Positions 33,945-45,922 of a stretch of DNA of 64,000 nucleotides are shown here, piece after piece; the stretch's first letter is position 1, and each line of letters begins with the position of its first letter. Under the pieces are notes generated by a model that saw only the letters and a program-made list of their open reading frames with translations, did no database searches and was not told where the DNA came from. The DNA comes from Guyanagaster necrorhizus (lineage: Eukaryota > Basidiomycota > Agaricomycetes > Agaricales > Physalacriaceae), in assembly GCF_019112545.1 (NCBI RefSeq), contig NW_025064891.1:523311-587310 (forward strand), in the 5' to 3' direction. The translations under genes were made by a program, and so were the position numbers.

Positions 33945-36418
33945 ATGACACACCGGCGAGCACCATCCATCCACAACACCGGCACCTCGAAAAATGGAAG
34001 GTCAGACTCTCCAAGGGTACAGAAAAACCAGCGCGCTAGACCTCAATCTTCCGATTCCACACCACCACCGCCGGCGCCACAAGCGAAACCGAACCTAGGA
34101 ATGTCCCCAATGTCCAGATACAACCATAATCTCAAAGTCCTACGGCGGAGAGATCCTTCAATAACGACAATATTTGATCAGTTTAGTCATGTCTGTGTCT
34201 ATCATCACAACGGATCCAAGTGGGAAAAGCTAGGATACGAGGGCAGTATGTTTCTCTATGAAAGGCATGTTGACTTTACTCCTTTTGTATGAATAGCTCT
34301 TATTCGCAAACAGAGAATCGTACCCGCCATATGGTTTCTACATTCTCAACCGCATGGGAATGGATGACTATATCCAACGAATCCACCCAGAGGACGATAT
34401 TGGCCTGCATGGGAGTTACCTGATGCTTCAATCTTATCCCGAGTATACGTCCGAAAGAATAGCCCGTGCAAAAGAGCAGCATCCTCTACAGTGTCCAGAC
34501 AAATTCGATGATGTTTATCGTCTGCCAGTACCTCCACTCTCAACCAAGGACAAGACCCTTTATGGCACCAAGACAGTGGGTCTTTGGATATTTGCCACTG
34601 ACGCCCGGGAACCTCTATCTGTTGTGATGACACGGTGCGGTAATTTATTTAGCAGTGACATGCTTACTTCTGATGCCACTGAAGTTTGCATAAATATATA
34701 AAGAGGAATGAACCATATCCCGAAGAGTTCAGATATGGCCCCAACAAACCACCTCCACCTAATCCACATCTACGCACAACAACGACTTCTCCTTTTACAC
34801 AAGGTCAATCCTTTGTGTTCTCTATTTCTCTTAATAAGCTGACTTATGGCTAGCCGAATCCCAGCTAGCATCTACTTCAAGTGCTGGGCCAAATAACAAT
34901 GTTGATGCCCATGGTACTCCTGCCTTCAACTCATTACTTGCTAAGCTGGGCGCTCAGATACCGCCCTTGCCTTCACCTTCGCGCATAACGCACCCAACAG
35001 TCTCTCCGTCTTCTGGCAGTTCTTCAAAACTCACCGTAGACTCGTTGTTTGCAGCTTTGAGCGGAGATGGTATTTCGCAGGATGCTCCTGCACGACTGCC
35101 ACCCACAAGCACGACCGGCATCCCATTATTGGATTCGATATTCGCGTCGGCAACTCCTGTCTCTACTTCAAATGGTTCTGACCCACCGTCCTCTTCAGTC
35201 TCGTCGGTCGCAGCCACGATACATCCGTCTTCCGTAACGGAGCCCATCATTCATTCACCCATTCCCACCAGTACTGCATTACCCCAGATTTTAAATCAAG
35301 ACGTTATTTCTACCCTTCTGGGCCTACCACCTTCTCGGACAGACTCAGCAGCGACCTCTATATCAACATCTACATCTCATAGTAGTAATTCGCGCTCACA
35401 TCCAAGCTCGCGTGAGGGAGATTGTTCGGATGCAGGATATTCCGAATCGAGCACCGTGCTGGATCTAGAGGCAGAGCTAGACATGGAGCTGCAAGCGGCA
35501 GGTGCCAGTGCAGGGCGACCGTTACTGAGCAGAGAGTTCCCCACCGGCCTACTAGGATCAAACAGTCATGAACGGGTGAACGGGGATGTGACGCCCCGCG
35601 CTCCGTTACCGCGGCTAGGATCTGTGCCGCACATAGCCGCATGTCATGCATGCCCCCCGCCAATGAAGACATCTTGGTCAGATACTACAGTACAACATGT
35701 ACTTTCAACGTTGCGGTCCGGGGATGCCGCACCTACAGCACCACCAGTCCGAGCAGATGTAGTCCCTCTGAACGGTAATAGCAACGGCAGACGTCTGGTG
35801 CCATTTGATGAACCAGACCCAAGTCTGTGGCCTTATCCAAGAGCACCAATTGACGAAGATCAGGAGGAGGAAATTCTGGAGCTGGATTTCGAAGACACGA
35901 GTGCATTGAGTGACGCAGATGCGTTCAGGGAGGCTGAGATGAATGCTAAGAGGAGAAACGAATATACGAATCAAAAGAAGAAAGGAAAGGCCAATGGTAG
36001 AGAGCAAAGAGATGCGATCGAACGTAGCTGGGATGTTCCGGTCTCTTTACCTCCGGCTGTCCCAGCATCACCATCACTTTCACCGTCCCCACCTCTGTCT
36101 ACCGAGACAAGGAGTGCACCGACGACAGCGAAAACGACATTTGTTCCGAAGATGGCTACCGATGAGTCGATGAATGTGAATGGAAAGGTAGCAGTTGCAG
36201 GACTGGATTCCAACGCGGTGAAAGAGAGTATCTTGGACGCTGTCATCCCTGGAGGAGGACATGTAGATAGGAATGAGTTTGTGCGAGAGGTACTGACTTT
36301 GATTCATGTGAGTATCATTAATGTTCTGAATGGATACATGCTGACCTTTTTTCTGCAGACGGATAAAAAGTTTGTAGATGACCTCTGGCAGGATTATCTG
36401 GGACGTATAGTAGTATAA
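33945..36418 (+). CDS. DCP1: mRNA-decapping enzyme subunit Dcp1
   Basis: Activator of the Dcp2 decapping enzyme in cytoplasmic P-bodies. 750 aa from five exons: 33945-34264, 34314-34634, 34706-34803, 34854-36307, 36359-36418. The N-terminal EVH1 domain includes FDQFSHVCVYHHNGSKWEKL, EGSMFLYERESYPPYGFYILNRMG and TVGLWIFATDAREP. The first intron is best read as GC-AG (exon ends ...GAAAG, intron starts GCATGT), since this alone gives FLYERESYPPYGF. A long disordered Ser/Pro region follows. The extreme C terminus (EFVREVLTLIH, then DKKFVDDLWQDYL) matches the Dcp1 trimerisation domain of animals, plants and filamentous fungi, absent from short yeast Dcp1. Confidence 0.9.
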
Positions 36419-36564
36419 TGATCACGTCATTAGTTTCATGTCATGTCGGATGTATGCCACATGTATTAGTCATTTTCCGTCCGTCCTGCCGTGAACAAGG
36501 CGTGGGAAACGGCAGAGGTACAAACGCAAGCTGTGTCCATTCGCGCCTCTTGCTCTCAACAGTC

Positions 36565-38592
36565 ATGTTGGTCGACAATCCAGTATCTTCCTTCGCCTTT
36601 TCTCCCACAGACCTTTCTGAATATCTCCATGCCGACCTATTCACGCCCAGTATACCCTCCTCCTCGTCAGCGGGGTCCTCCTCGTCTCGAGCTTCGTCAC
36701 CCCAATCCCCGTTTCAGTCCCTCTTGACTCCACCGCAGTCCTCGCTTCCGACTTCATTTCCTGATGTATATGACTCTCCCAACTCTAATAATTTCTTCAA
36801 CTTTCTTGAAGATGAACTCAAGCTCGTCGAGCCGTTTCCAACGTCCTCGGCTCCGTACGACTTTGTCGGCGCGCTCAGTACCAGCTCTACGCCTGACATG
36901 CAAGCCACATTTGCCATCGATCCCCAACTCATGACAACATCATCTAGTAAAACGGAAGAAACAGATGAAGAGGAACTGTCAAATCGAGATGCAATGTCCG
37001 TTACCATTGCACCCATTAAAGTTGGTGGTCATGGCAAGGCCCGCAAGGGCACCGTGCAAAGTGGCGGCATCGTAAAGAAGTCTCCCTCAATGCATCCGCC
37101 GGCCACAGTTTCCAAAGCTGTCAGCTCTACATCCTCTAAGGAGAATGATAACATGGACGATGACGACTTTCTTGCTGATTGGCGGCCACCTCCAGAGGTC
37201 TACGCCAAGATGTCCAGTAAAGAGAAGCGTCAGCTTCGTAACAAGATTAGTGCCAGGAACTTCCGCGTTCGAAGAAAGGGTTTGTTCATTTTCTCTGTCT
37301 GTTTTGTTATGGCTTATCTTATTCTTCGATAGAATACATTTCTACTCTCGAACTTGATATTGCAGAGCGAGACAGGCTTCTCCAAGCGATTCGGACGGAG
37401 TTAGGGTCCTCGCAGTCGGAAAATCATGCTCTTCGTCAAGAGATAACTGCATTGAAGAAGGCTCTTCTCGAAGGCCGAGCCACATCTGAGCTCACAGTTG
37501 ACGACATTCCCGTCCTCAACCTTCCTCCTCCTGGTCCGATTCCTCAACCAGCTACTCCTCCCACCTCGTTTCCTTCACTCATCACACCGAACACCCAGAA
37601 AGATCTCGCGTCGTCGCACTCAGGTGGCTTTTGGGGTGGTGTATCTCGAATGGGTGGAGGCGTTACACCTGTACATACAGTGCTCATTCCTGAGGTGGCT
37701 TGTGGTAGGTTGCAAGAGAATATCAACCCTACTCTCAACGGAAAGGATAAACCCAGGACTCCAGCTTTCGGAATGCTTAGTGGCTTTGATGGTTTCGCCG
37801 ACGGCCATTTGTTTACGTTGAAAAGTCTTGATTCGTCAGTATCTATTTTTCAGTATCTTAATTGATCGTCGATGTTTACTCGTTCATCACAGATATCGCA
37901 TGCAACTATGGACCAAAATGGCATCTCAGCAAGCACCGCACCCGACGTCTTCCCCTATCTCAGTGCCCTCGTCGCCACCTACGCCAAATCCTCTCTTTTC
38001 CCCTTCTCCGTTCACAAATCCTTCACTTCCTTATCTCACAGGCTCTCCATACTCTAATTCCACATCTCTTCATGGACTTGCGTCGTCTCTGGGACCCAAA
38101 TTCTTCCAAGCGTCGAACAAGGCCCACTTGCCCCCGGCACAGGACAGGTCGCCGCTCCCAATGCTGGGAACTACGTTGAGCACACTTCTGGCTGGAAAAT
38201 ATCACCCTTCCAGCCCTTCTTCTACCAGATTACTGTCGGTCATAGCCAAAGATCAACAGAGAGAAAAGGAACAGCAGCAGCAGGCCATGATTGCTGCTTT
38301 GGCCGGTCAAACCTTGTTGAAACGCTTGGGCAGTGCGTTCTGGGACGCCTTCGCTGGTGGAGGTGGATCTTCACCAGGCAATGCTTCGTCGTCAGTTAGG
38401 ATTGATACCGATAAGGTCAGGAGGGTCTTGGAAGGCAAAGCCGTCGTGAAGGTTGTTGATATTGAGGAGCCGAATGCACCTCGGAAAGAAGTGGGAGGAA
38501 TGAGGAGAAGGACAGAACCCAAGAGTGAACCAAAGGATGTGTGCTTGCTGTTGGAGGAGAGTATGAGGAATCTGACTCTCGGAAAGAAGTAA
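36565..38592 (+). CDS. bZIP transcription factor
   Basis: 638 aa from three exons: 36565-37279, 37333-37834, 37893-38592. A Ser/Pro-rich acidic N terminus could be an activation region. The basic region is KRQLRNKISARNFRVRRK (Asn-x7-Arg signature). It is followed without a gap by a leucine zipper (YISTLELDIAERDRLL, LGSSQSENHALRQEITALKKAL). The first intron falls between basic region and zipper, and splicing to EYISTL is unambiguous. The C-terminal part is disordered with QQREKEQQQQAM and a short conserved-looking end (CLLLEESMRNLTLGKK). The NKISARNFR type occurs in several fungal bZIPs; which regulator this is cannot be told. Confidence 0.9.
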
Positions 38593-38792
38593 TGTGTAGC
38601 AAATTTGTCGTCTAGAATAGTACCTCCATTCCCATCTCAACCTCTTTCTTTCGTTTGTTGATTTATTACATTTTATCTAATTCGGTAGGTGAAGTCTTCT
38701 GTCCACTGTAACGTAGTCTCATGTCATTATAGTTAGTCTTAAAGATGGTTTTATAGCAAACATAAATTTGGCATCTACTTAGTCCGTACTGC

Positions 38793-41474
38793 TCATGCCG
38801 TGCGTTGGTTGAGGGCACCTAATGTTTGAAAGAAATCCTTCGGTATTGAAGAGACCCCCCGAGCGTATATGTGATTGGTATAAATCTGAGAACTTTCAAG
38901 CCATCGGAGGACAAGCAGGAAATATGGACCCACAAGTTCATCATAGATCAGTGCAGGAACCTTTTTCTCGAACATAGAAGAGCCAGGATGAATTTTAACA
39001 ATCTGTCATCATAGTCAGCTTTCAGTCAAAAAATATTCCGGACAGCTGACCGATGGCCCCATTGTCTGCTTATAAGACCCATCGGGTTGCAAAAAAGCCG
39101 AGTTGTGTACAAGGCCGCGTCCTAGACTCTTCAAAATCGGTCCCTCGTCCTCACAAGACACGCTTGGATCCATTTGTACTCGTACACACACTTGCTTTAG
39201 CTGCGCTCTGATCTCCTTCGCCTCAAGTAGGGTCCTCTCGTTTAAGAAATGCTTCTTGCACCACCCTTTCCTAGAGACCTTGCTCTCAGATGCAGCAACC
39301 TCCTCATAGGCACGTACAACATTAAGAAGAGTAAGGTGGTCTCCGCTCGGATGTCGAAACTTGCGCCGCGAGTCTGTGATCGATTCTCGTAGTTCAGAAT
39401 TATCAATATAAAGTTTAGAGGACGCGGAGAGAATAGAAATGATGGAAAGGATTTCGGATGTGCAGCCGTAATCCTTTGAGGCAAGGATAGCGCGCGCGTG
39501 GATGGGTTCCAGTGGAAAGACGGCCATGCTTCGTCCAATTTGTGTAAGTTCTTTCTTCCTGTCAATGCCATCAATGATGAACAGTGTCTTGAACGCGGCT
39601 TTGACTTGCAAGATGTCAATGCTGGTAAAAACATGCCACAGGTACACTTACTTGAATCTTCTTCAGGCTTATCCATCAGGTCCAAGTTCTCCAGCTCTTG
39701 CCCTATGCATCGAAGCTGAAGAAGACTTGATGTAAGTCCGCATCGTAATATCTCAGGCTCCGCGGACAGCGCCATCTTTTTAAATGAGGCTTCCGTATAC
39801 AATCGATAACAATGCCCCGTCCCCTGTTTACCAAGGAATGAGGTCTGAGTGCGCAGAATGATAATCGTTTATTTACCTCTCTCCCGGCACGTCCGGTTCG
39901 CTGCATGGCTGAAGATTGAGTGATGTCCCTTGTTAAAAGGGTGTCAAAACCTGAATGCTGCAATTCACCACTGGCCGTGTTTTCAACAGATAGACACACC
40001 TCCACCAGTGTCACTCGTTAGGTATCGCTTTTCTTTGCATTTTCCTGTATCAATGACATACTTCACGCCGGGTATTGTGATAGACGTCTCAGCAATATTC
40101 GTCGCAAGTATACACTTGCGTGTGTTCGACGGCGATGGAGAAAACGCTTTTGCATTCTGTCCGGGAGCTTGAGCAGCGTACATGGAACAGACGAGAACCT
40201 ACAGAAAAAGGCACATTTCAGCATGGACCGAACTTATGAGTCACTGAGAGAACAACTCACCTCCATTCGACCAGAGGGTAGTCTCCGATTTAACGCCTGT
40301 ATTGATTTTTCAAGACTTTCAATGTCTTCTTGACCTGGAGAGATGCATTTGTATGTATGCGAGACACAAGATTGAATGATGAGTACCCGGCAAAAATATA
40401 AGAACATCTCCAGGAGGTTGGTCCGTATGAATCTGAAAAAAAGTTCGCAAAGCTGCATCCAGATAGTCCATCTGATCTGTGGCAGAATGATAGATCTTCA
40501 CAGGATGTTGACGTCCCTTCACGTATAATATTTTGGCTCTGATGGAAATAAATCAACGAATATACGGAGAACGACGAGTATAGACACCACTTACTCCGCA
40601 AAGTACTTGCTGAACTTTTCTGCGTCAAGCGTAGCGCTCATCACAACAATTTTAAGCTGGCGGCCTGAAGCGTCTCTCTCCTTGCCTTTACCTTTACCGT
40701 CGGGAGATGGGACGCGCTGCTTCTGAATAGACTTGAGGTGACTGAGTAGCAAATCAGTTCTGAGTGTCCTTTCGTGAGCCTCGTCGACAATTACAACGCT
40801 GTACTTAGTGAGAAGTGGGTCTGCCAGCAGCTCCCGAACAATCATGCCGTCCGTGAGATACTTGACGCGGGTAGAGGGGCTTGAACGTTCATCGAAACGA
40901 ACGGAATAGCCAACCAGTCTTCCGACGGTGGTATTCTGTTCCACTGCCACGCGTGTGGCAAGAGACGTAGCAGCAACTCTTCGCGGCTGGGTCACAGCAA
41001 TCAGTCCATCTCTTGCCAGCCCAGACTCCAGGATATACTGGGGGACCTCTGAATATGATGAGATGGAGAAGTCGCGATCATTGACCGACTTACGAGTAGT
41101 TTTCCCAGAACCAGTCTCTCCAATCAGTACAGTCACGTCGTTGCTTCGAATTTCTTCTATGATAGCAGCTTTGCCTGCGCAGAGCATTAGTTGTGAGAAC
41201 GGAAGAAAGCTCGAGGCGCACCTTTGGCGATAGGCAAGCTGTTTCTCTGCTCCTGTATCGTCGATGGCGGCATGCTAGTAGCGCATCCATTCTGTGATGT
41301 TCGAAGGCGTTTTCGACCGTTCGTTTGTCCATTGGAATGAACCTTGAAAGGTGTCTTCCGCGTTCGGTCTTCATCGTCACTGACATTCATCCATTGTACG
41401 GCCTGTCGGGGAGCAGCAGTGTCATTTTTGCGGTACTTTTGGGCGAGACTGTCGCTAGCAAGGCGTGTGGGCAT
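38793..41474 (-). CDS. DEAH-box RNA helicase, Dhr2/DHX33-like
   Basis: 724 aa from eleven exons: 41222-41474, 41094-41174, 40595-41048, 40387-40538, 40261-40334, 40000-40198, 39877-39950, 39652-39823, 39051-39604, 38934-39002, 38793-38885. Helicase motifs in order: [11 protein letters not shown] (residues about 103-112), Ia [65 protein letters not shown]. The DEAH-specific HA2/ratchet region and OB-fold end ([13 protein letters not shown]) follow. The N-terminal extension is short (about 85 aa), which fits Dhr2/DHX33/DHX35 rather than the large splicing helicases. Dhr2 acts in early 40S processing in the nucleolus. The subfamily call is by length and layout only. Confidence 0.85.
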
Positions 41475-41634
41475 GACAGTTACGGTAGACGTCCTGTTCC
41501 ACTCCGGCAGGACGATCCGAAAAAAAGTGTAATGGAGCTTACATAATTGGTAATCGTCAGTTCCAGATCCTGTTCAAAGCGGTACTAAAGAGAGGCAAAA
41601 AAAGCCATGTACAATATAAAATAATCGAGCACTA

Positions 41635-44600
41635 TCACCGTCCCAGACCCATCTTCAGCATAGCACCAATTACATCTACTTCTCCCCACGGCCCCTCCGG
41701 TGCAACATCTTTTCGGGTCTGAATATGTATAAGAGTATTTCGGAAATGCCGTGTAATCATCTCAGGCGTCTGTACTCCGTCCAGAATACCGGGAGGTGCG
41801 CGCTGAGAAGGATGTACATCGGGCGACGAGATGTTTCCAATGCTCGTGGAAATTAGCTCAACCAAGCTATTGATAAACTTCGGAGCGACCTGTCGATACA
41901 AGTCAAGGTCTCAGTGTTCGTTGACAAAATGAGGCGAAGAAACTCACCGCTGGCGCATTGTGGTAGAGATAATAAAGATAATGATCAAGTGTGTCGCAGT
42001 ATAACTGGACCGTCACGATCTCCTCAATGGCAGAGTTCGCAATACGGAGAGCTTTCTGTAAACATTCCAGCACACGCTTACTATCGCGGTGCGGATACTT
42101 GAAACAAGCGATAAGCACAAACATTGCACAAAAGCGGCACACTTACAGCTTTGACAGTACTCTCTCCACCGTCCTCCTTCGTTTTCTCATTAACTTCCGC
42201 TTTTGCTTCGCCGTCAGCCGCCTCTGACGATGTCGGGAGATCCTGCCACCATAGATGACTCGCCAATCCAACAGCTGTCGCCTGGTGGCTCTTCTTCAAC
42301 AATTTGGCTCCGTGTAAGGCCGCTTTTGTGATCAGCGTATCATAGTTATCTGTCCCAAACACCTTGGCGCCCGACAATGTCCCAATAATGAGGGTTATTG
42401 CCTGAAGCTGCGCTCTGGAGTCCGATATATTGTCTTCGTACACACTGAACGCCTGCACATAGAGGTCATACGTCAAGTCTTCAAACCCGCATTCATCAGC
42501 AATCTGCGCCGACAGTAGAAATAACCGCAAAGCAATGCTTGGCGCGTCTACTTGAGTCGCGAGAATCGAAGTTAGCTGTCGAACAAATTTAAGGATGGAG
42601 GAAACTTGTGTTTCCCAGTCTTCTTCCTATTCCAAAGTTACTTAGCCGAACGACGACCTTGATGGACAGTGAGCTTACCAGGTGTTCTCTGTTCTTATAC
42701 CGTCTGCATAGTTTTATTGATGATGTTATTAGAGCAGGGAAAGTGAATCGCATCCGCTCCCCGCCTGCATCAAAATGCTTTCGAGCCATTTGCAGTAACT
42801 AGACCGGCTATGTCAGCGAGAAGGACACCAAAAAAAACGCCGCTCACTTCAAACTGGACACTTAGAGAATCTGCTCGGAACAAATGCACCATTCGCGCGA
42901 CCCATCCCTGTTCCTCAGCCATCTCCTCACGTTCTATGGAATACGGCCCTTGTCTCCTGACATCCTTTATATTGGGCTGTGAACCGTTGACACTAACTCC
43001 CCCTCCAGCATCCGACTGGTCCTTGACGAGAACGTGACACAGTTCCAACACCCCATCCACATCTTCCGGTGTTTCAACAACAGTTTCGTTCTTTAACACG
43101 GACGATATAATGGAATGCGCTATTGATCGGCGCGTAGAAAAAAGCTGTTTCGTTAACAGGGGGGCATAGTTCGGGATAGCCAGCAATGTGAGTACGGACT
43201 GGTAAGAGTTTATAGGTGCGACCAAAAGAGCGGCCAGATTAGAGGTAGTCTGCTGGGCATGCAAATCAGGACTGTCGGAATATTCCTTGATCTTCTCGGC
43301 GGCGTAACCAAGCACCTGGTCCACATATTCTAGTCTGTCCGGGTAGCAACTGAGAGAAAGATTTGTCAAAGAAACGAACAACGCCGTGATATCCTGGATA
43401 GAGAGATCCGGCCGCGCCTTGATGAGCTCTACGACCTGCTTCCAGAAGACCTCAAAAAGCTGAACGTCCTCCGGAACTCCCCTGAACTTGCGCACTGGAG
43501 AACCTTCCTTGTCTTTACCTTTCCGCTGGGGACTGGAACCCTTTACTGGTATCTTTTCCGCTTCCAATACGCTGGCCGTTGTCGGTGAAGTAGAACCCCC
43601 CCATGCATTTTCTTCCACAGACGAAGTTGATACAGAACCATTCTCTCGAGTTTTGGCTTTCTGGAGTTTCACTTTTTCCGCCAAACGCCGAGCGGCCGCT
43701 TCCTCTTGCCGCTTTGTCTCTTCTGGATCTTCGCTTTCTGCTTCCCGCGCAGCGTAAGCCGCCAAACGGTCGATGAGAGCAATTACGATAGATTTGATGT
43801 TGACCTTGGGGTGCAACTGGGCGGTGGCTGAGAGGAATGGACCAAGGGTGTGTAGGTGAAATTCATCAGTGAACACTTGGATGACGACCTCCATTAGATA
43901 CTCCTGAGCAATGACATCCTTGCAGTTTACGACTTGTTCAAGGATACCCGGAAGGATGAGGCGTTCGTACATTTCGAGGTCAACGCCATCAAGTTGACTG
44001 AGCCGAACGAGATTTGTGCCAACAAGAATCCGTAATTCGCGTCGTTCCATCTCGCGCTTTTCACGGTCCCGTGAATGCCCTTGGTGCTGCAGGCGAACCC
44101 ATAACTTGTTCATTTCGATGAAGTTAGTGAGGACAAATGAAATGGTGTCTTGTAGACTCCCGGCAGGGCTAATTGCATAGCACCCAGATAAGTATCAAAA
44201 ACCAAGGAAGAATGAGAAAGACTGACCCTTCTTCAGTACCAACCGGCAGATAGTCTCTGGTCTGCCCGCTCAGGTAGTGCCTCAGAAATAATCCCCGAAT
44301 AGGATGGAGGACTCCTCGGGACATTTCCATCATATCCTTCATAATTTCCTTTACTGGAGCATCGGGAATGGACATGTACACGGCGCCGACGGTAATCATG
44401 AGATAAAGACGGGGAATGATGTTGCCAGCGTACTGGACTAGCTCGTAAAGGTCGGCTAGGTGGTGACGTCCTTGCGTGTGAGCATCGTAGAGATAGTTGG
44501 TGAGATGTCGTAGCGCATCGAATACAGCCATATCTTGGGAGAAGATTGAATAAAAAGAATACTGGTCGCGTCAAGGCTACGCACAGAGTTCGTAATACTG

Positions 44601-44831
44601 CTTCGGTGAGAGCGACGACGTCCTGAGCTCAGCAAGCATCAAACTGGCGCTCTTCAACGCGTCCATGAGCTGATCCAACTCCTGCGAAAGGGACGGAGAA
44701 GGTAAGTACAGTGAGTAGTCTAGGAGCAACTGCGCATGTACCAAGTTCCGCTTCATCTGTTGAAACTGAATTTTTACGGTGTTAAGGGCCTCGCTGAGAT
44801 GCTTGCCCTCATCCATGGGAGGTAACGCCAT
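41635..44831 (-). CDS. VPS35: Retromer core subunit Vps35
   Basis: 959 aa from seven exons: 44585-44831, 44227-44533, 42848-44168, 42679-42798, 42147-42626, 41948-42097, 41635-41889. Alpha-solenoid scaffold that binds Vps26 through its N terminus and Vps29 through its C terminus, recycling cargo from endosomes to Golgi and plasma membrane. Conserved PRLYLM (in [13 protein letters not shown]) identifies the Vps26/Rab7-binding region. Other family blocks are [55 protein letters not shown] and [20 protein letters not shown]. The C terminus is [13 protein letters not shown]. An extra Lys/Glu-rich charged insert sits at about residues 330-400. Divergent from SNX3 across only 142 nt. Confidence 0.96.
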
Positions 44832-44973
44832 GGACGGCTAGGAAGAAAGAGTATGCAAGCCGACAGAGAACGACCGTCAATAGTAGTGCCGGGTAAGCCA
44901 ATTTAGGCGGAGTCTAAAATACTACACATCAATCGCCCGAACTGGGCTCTCAAAACTCTTACTTCATTCAACA
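44832..44973. promoter_or_regulatory. 142-nt shared promoter between VPS35 and SNX3
   Basis: This is the whole space between the two divergent ATGs. It includes TAAAATA near 44915 and AT/CA-rich leader sequence before the SNX3 ATG. No second gene fits inside. The two products act in the same complex. Confidence 0.7.
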
Positions 44974-45596
44974 ATGACGACCGTATCTCCCTTTGCCCGG
45001 AGCAGCGCCTTTGAAGATACACGCATCCCAGGCCGTGAGCAGACTGTTAGTCTTTTCCCTTCAATTCCCCGTCCTACACTCACCTCTCCTGTAGATAGAG
45101 GAAATGTACAGTGTCCCCGAAAGCTTCCTCGAAATCGAGGTCCGTAATCCTCAGACACATGGCTTTGGGAGGAAGATGTATACTGACTATGAGATAGTCT
45201 GCAAGGTATGTAGCGGATTCGCCATTCTTGTCCCATCCCGCTAAAATTCCTGTAGACTAACATTCCGGCTTTCAAATTGCGCCATAGTCTGGTTCGACGA
45301 AGATACAGTGACTTCGAAGCATTCAGAGATATACTTGAGCGGGAGAGCACACGCGTGAACATTCCACCACTCCCGGGAAAGGTGTTCACCAATCGATTTA
45401 GCGAAGAGGTTATCGAAGGACGGAGAGAAGGACTGGAGAGGTGCGCTTTTGGCAGCCCTCTGACCGCTCTATGTCAATTATTTCTTCATTCAGGTTCCTG
45501 AGCGTAGTGGCTGGGCATCCGCTGCTACAAACGGGTAGCAAAGTGTTGTGTGCTTTCCTTCAAGATCCCGGTTGGGATAGAGCTCAGTGGATATAG
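44974..45596 (+). CDS. SNX3: Sorting nexin-3 / Grd19 (PX-domain retromer adaptor)
   Basis: 151 aa from four exons: 44974-45034, 45099-45205, 45256-45440, 45494-45596. Almost the whole protein is one PX domain: [24 protein letters not shown], then [18 protein letters not shown] (PtdIns3P-binding Arg-Tyr-Ser-Asp-Phe), [28 protein letters not shown] and VAGHPLL. Length and lack of other domains match Snx3/Grd19, which recruits retromer to endosomes for retrograde cargo. The first splice acceptor (GATAG at 45094-45098) was chosen to keep frame into [12 protein letters not shown]. Confidence 0.93.
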
Positions 45597-45922
45597 GTCG
45601 CACTGCCTCGGTGGTAAGGATTTGGATATGCCTTTTGTTTGTGGGAATCTTTTTCTGTCGCCTTTTCAATGTCCTTGTTTTCAGTATGCATCGCGGATTT
45701 TCCTTTTATTTCCGTAGCTCAGAATGGAGTGACTAGGTTCTGTATGATTAACGAGAATCTTGCCTGTAGAGCGAACGTGCTGTGGTGGTAGGAGTAGTAG
45801 TAGTAATAGTAGTAATAGTAGCAGCTGCGCCATTGTTAACAAACATGAGTCGGCAGTAATTTCAATACAATGAGATTGTAAACTACTCTTAGGAAACCCG
45901 TCCGTCCTTCGTCTACTTTAAC
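45597..45922. other. Convergent 3' region of SNX3 and ARP2, with GTA/AAT microsatellite
   Basis: 326 nt without coding potential. A trinucleotide run of GTA with interspersed AAT units occupies about 45794-45824 and is likely length-polymorphic. Otherwise AT-rich 3'-UTR-like sequence. Confidence 0.55.

Noticed and set aside
45540..45640. Possible tRNA in the GATCCCGGTTGGGATAG... region
   Set aside because: The stretch belongs to the last SNX3 exon and cannot be folded into a cloverleaf with a T-loop consensus.
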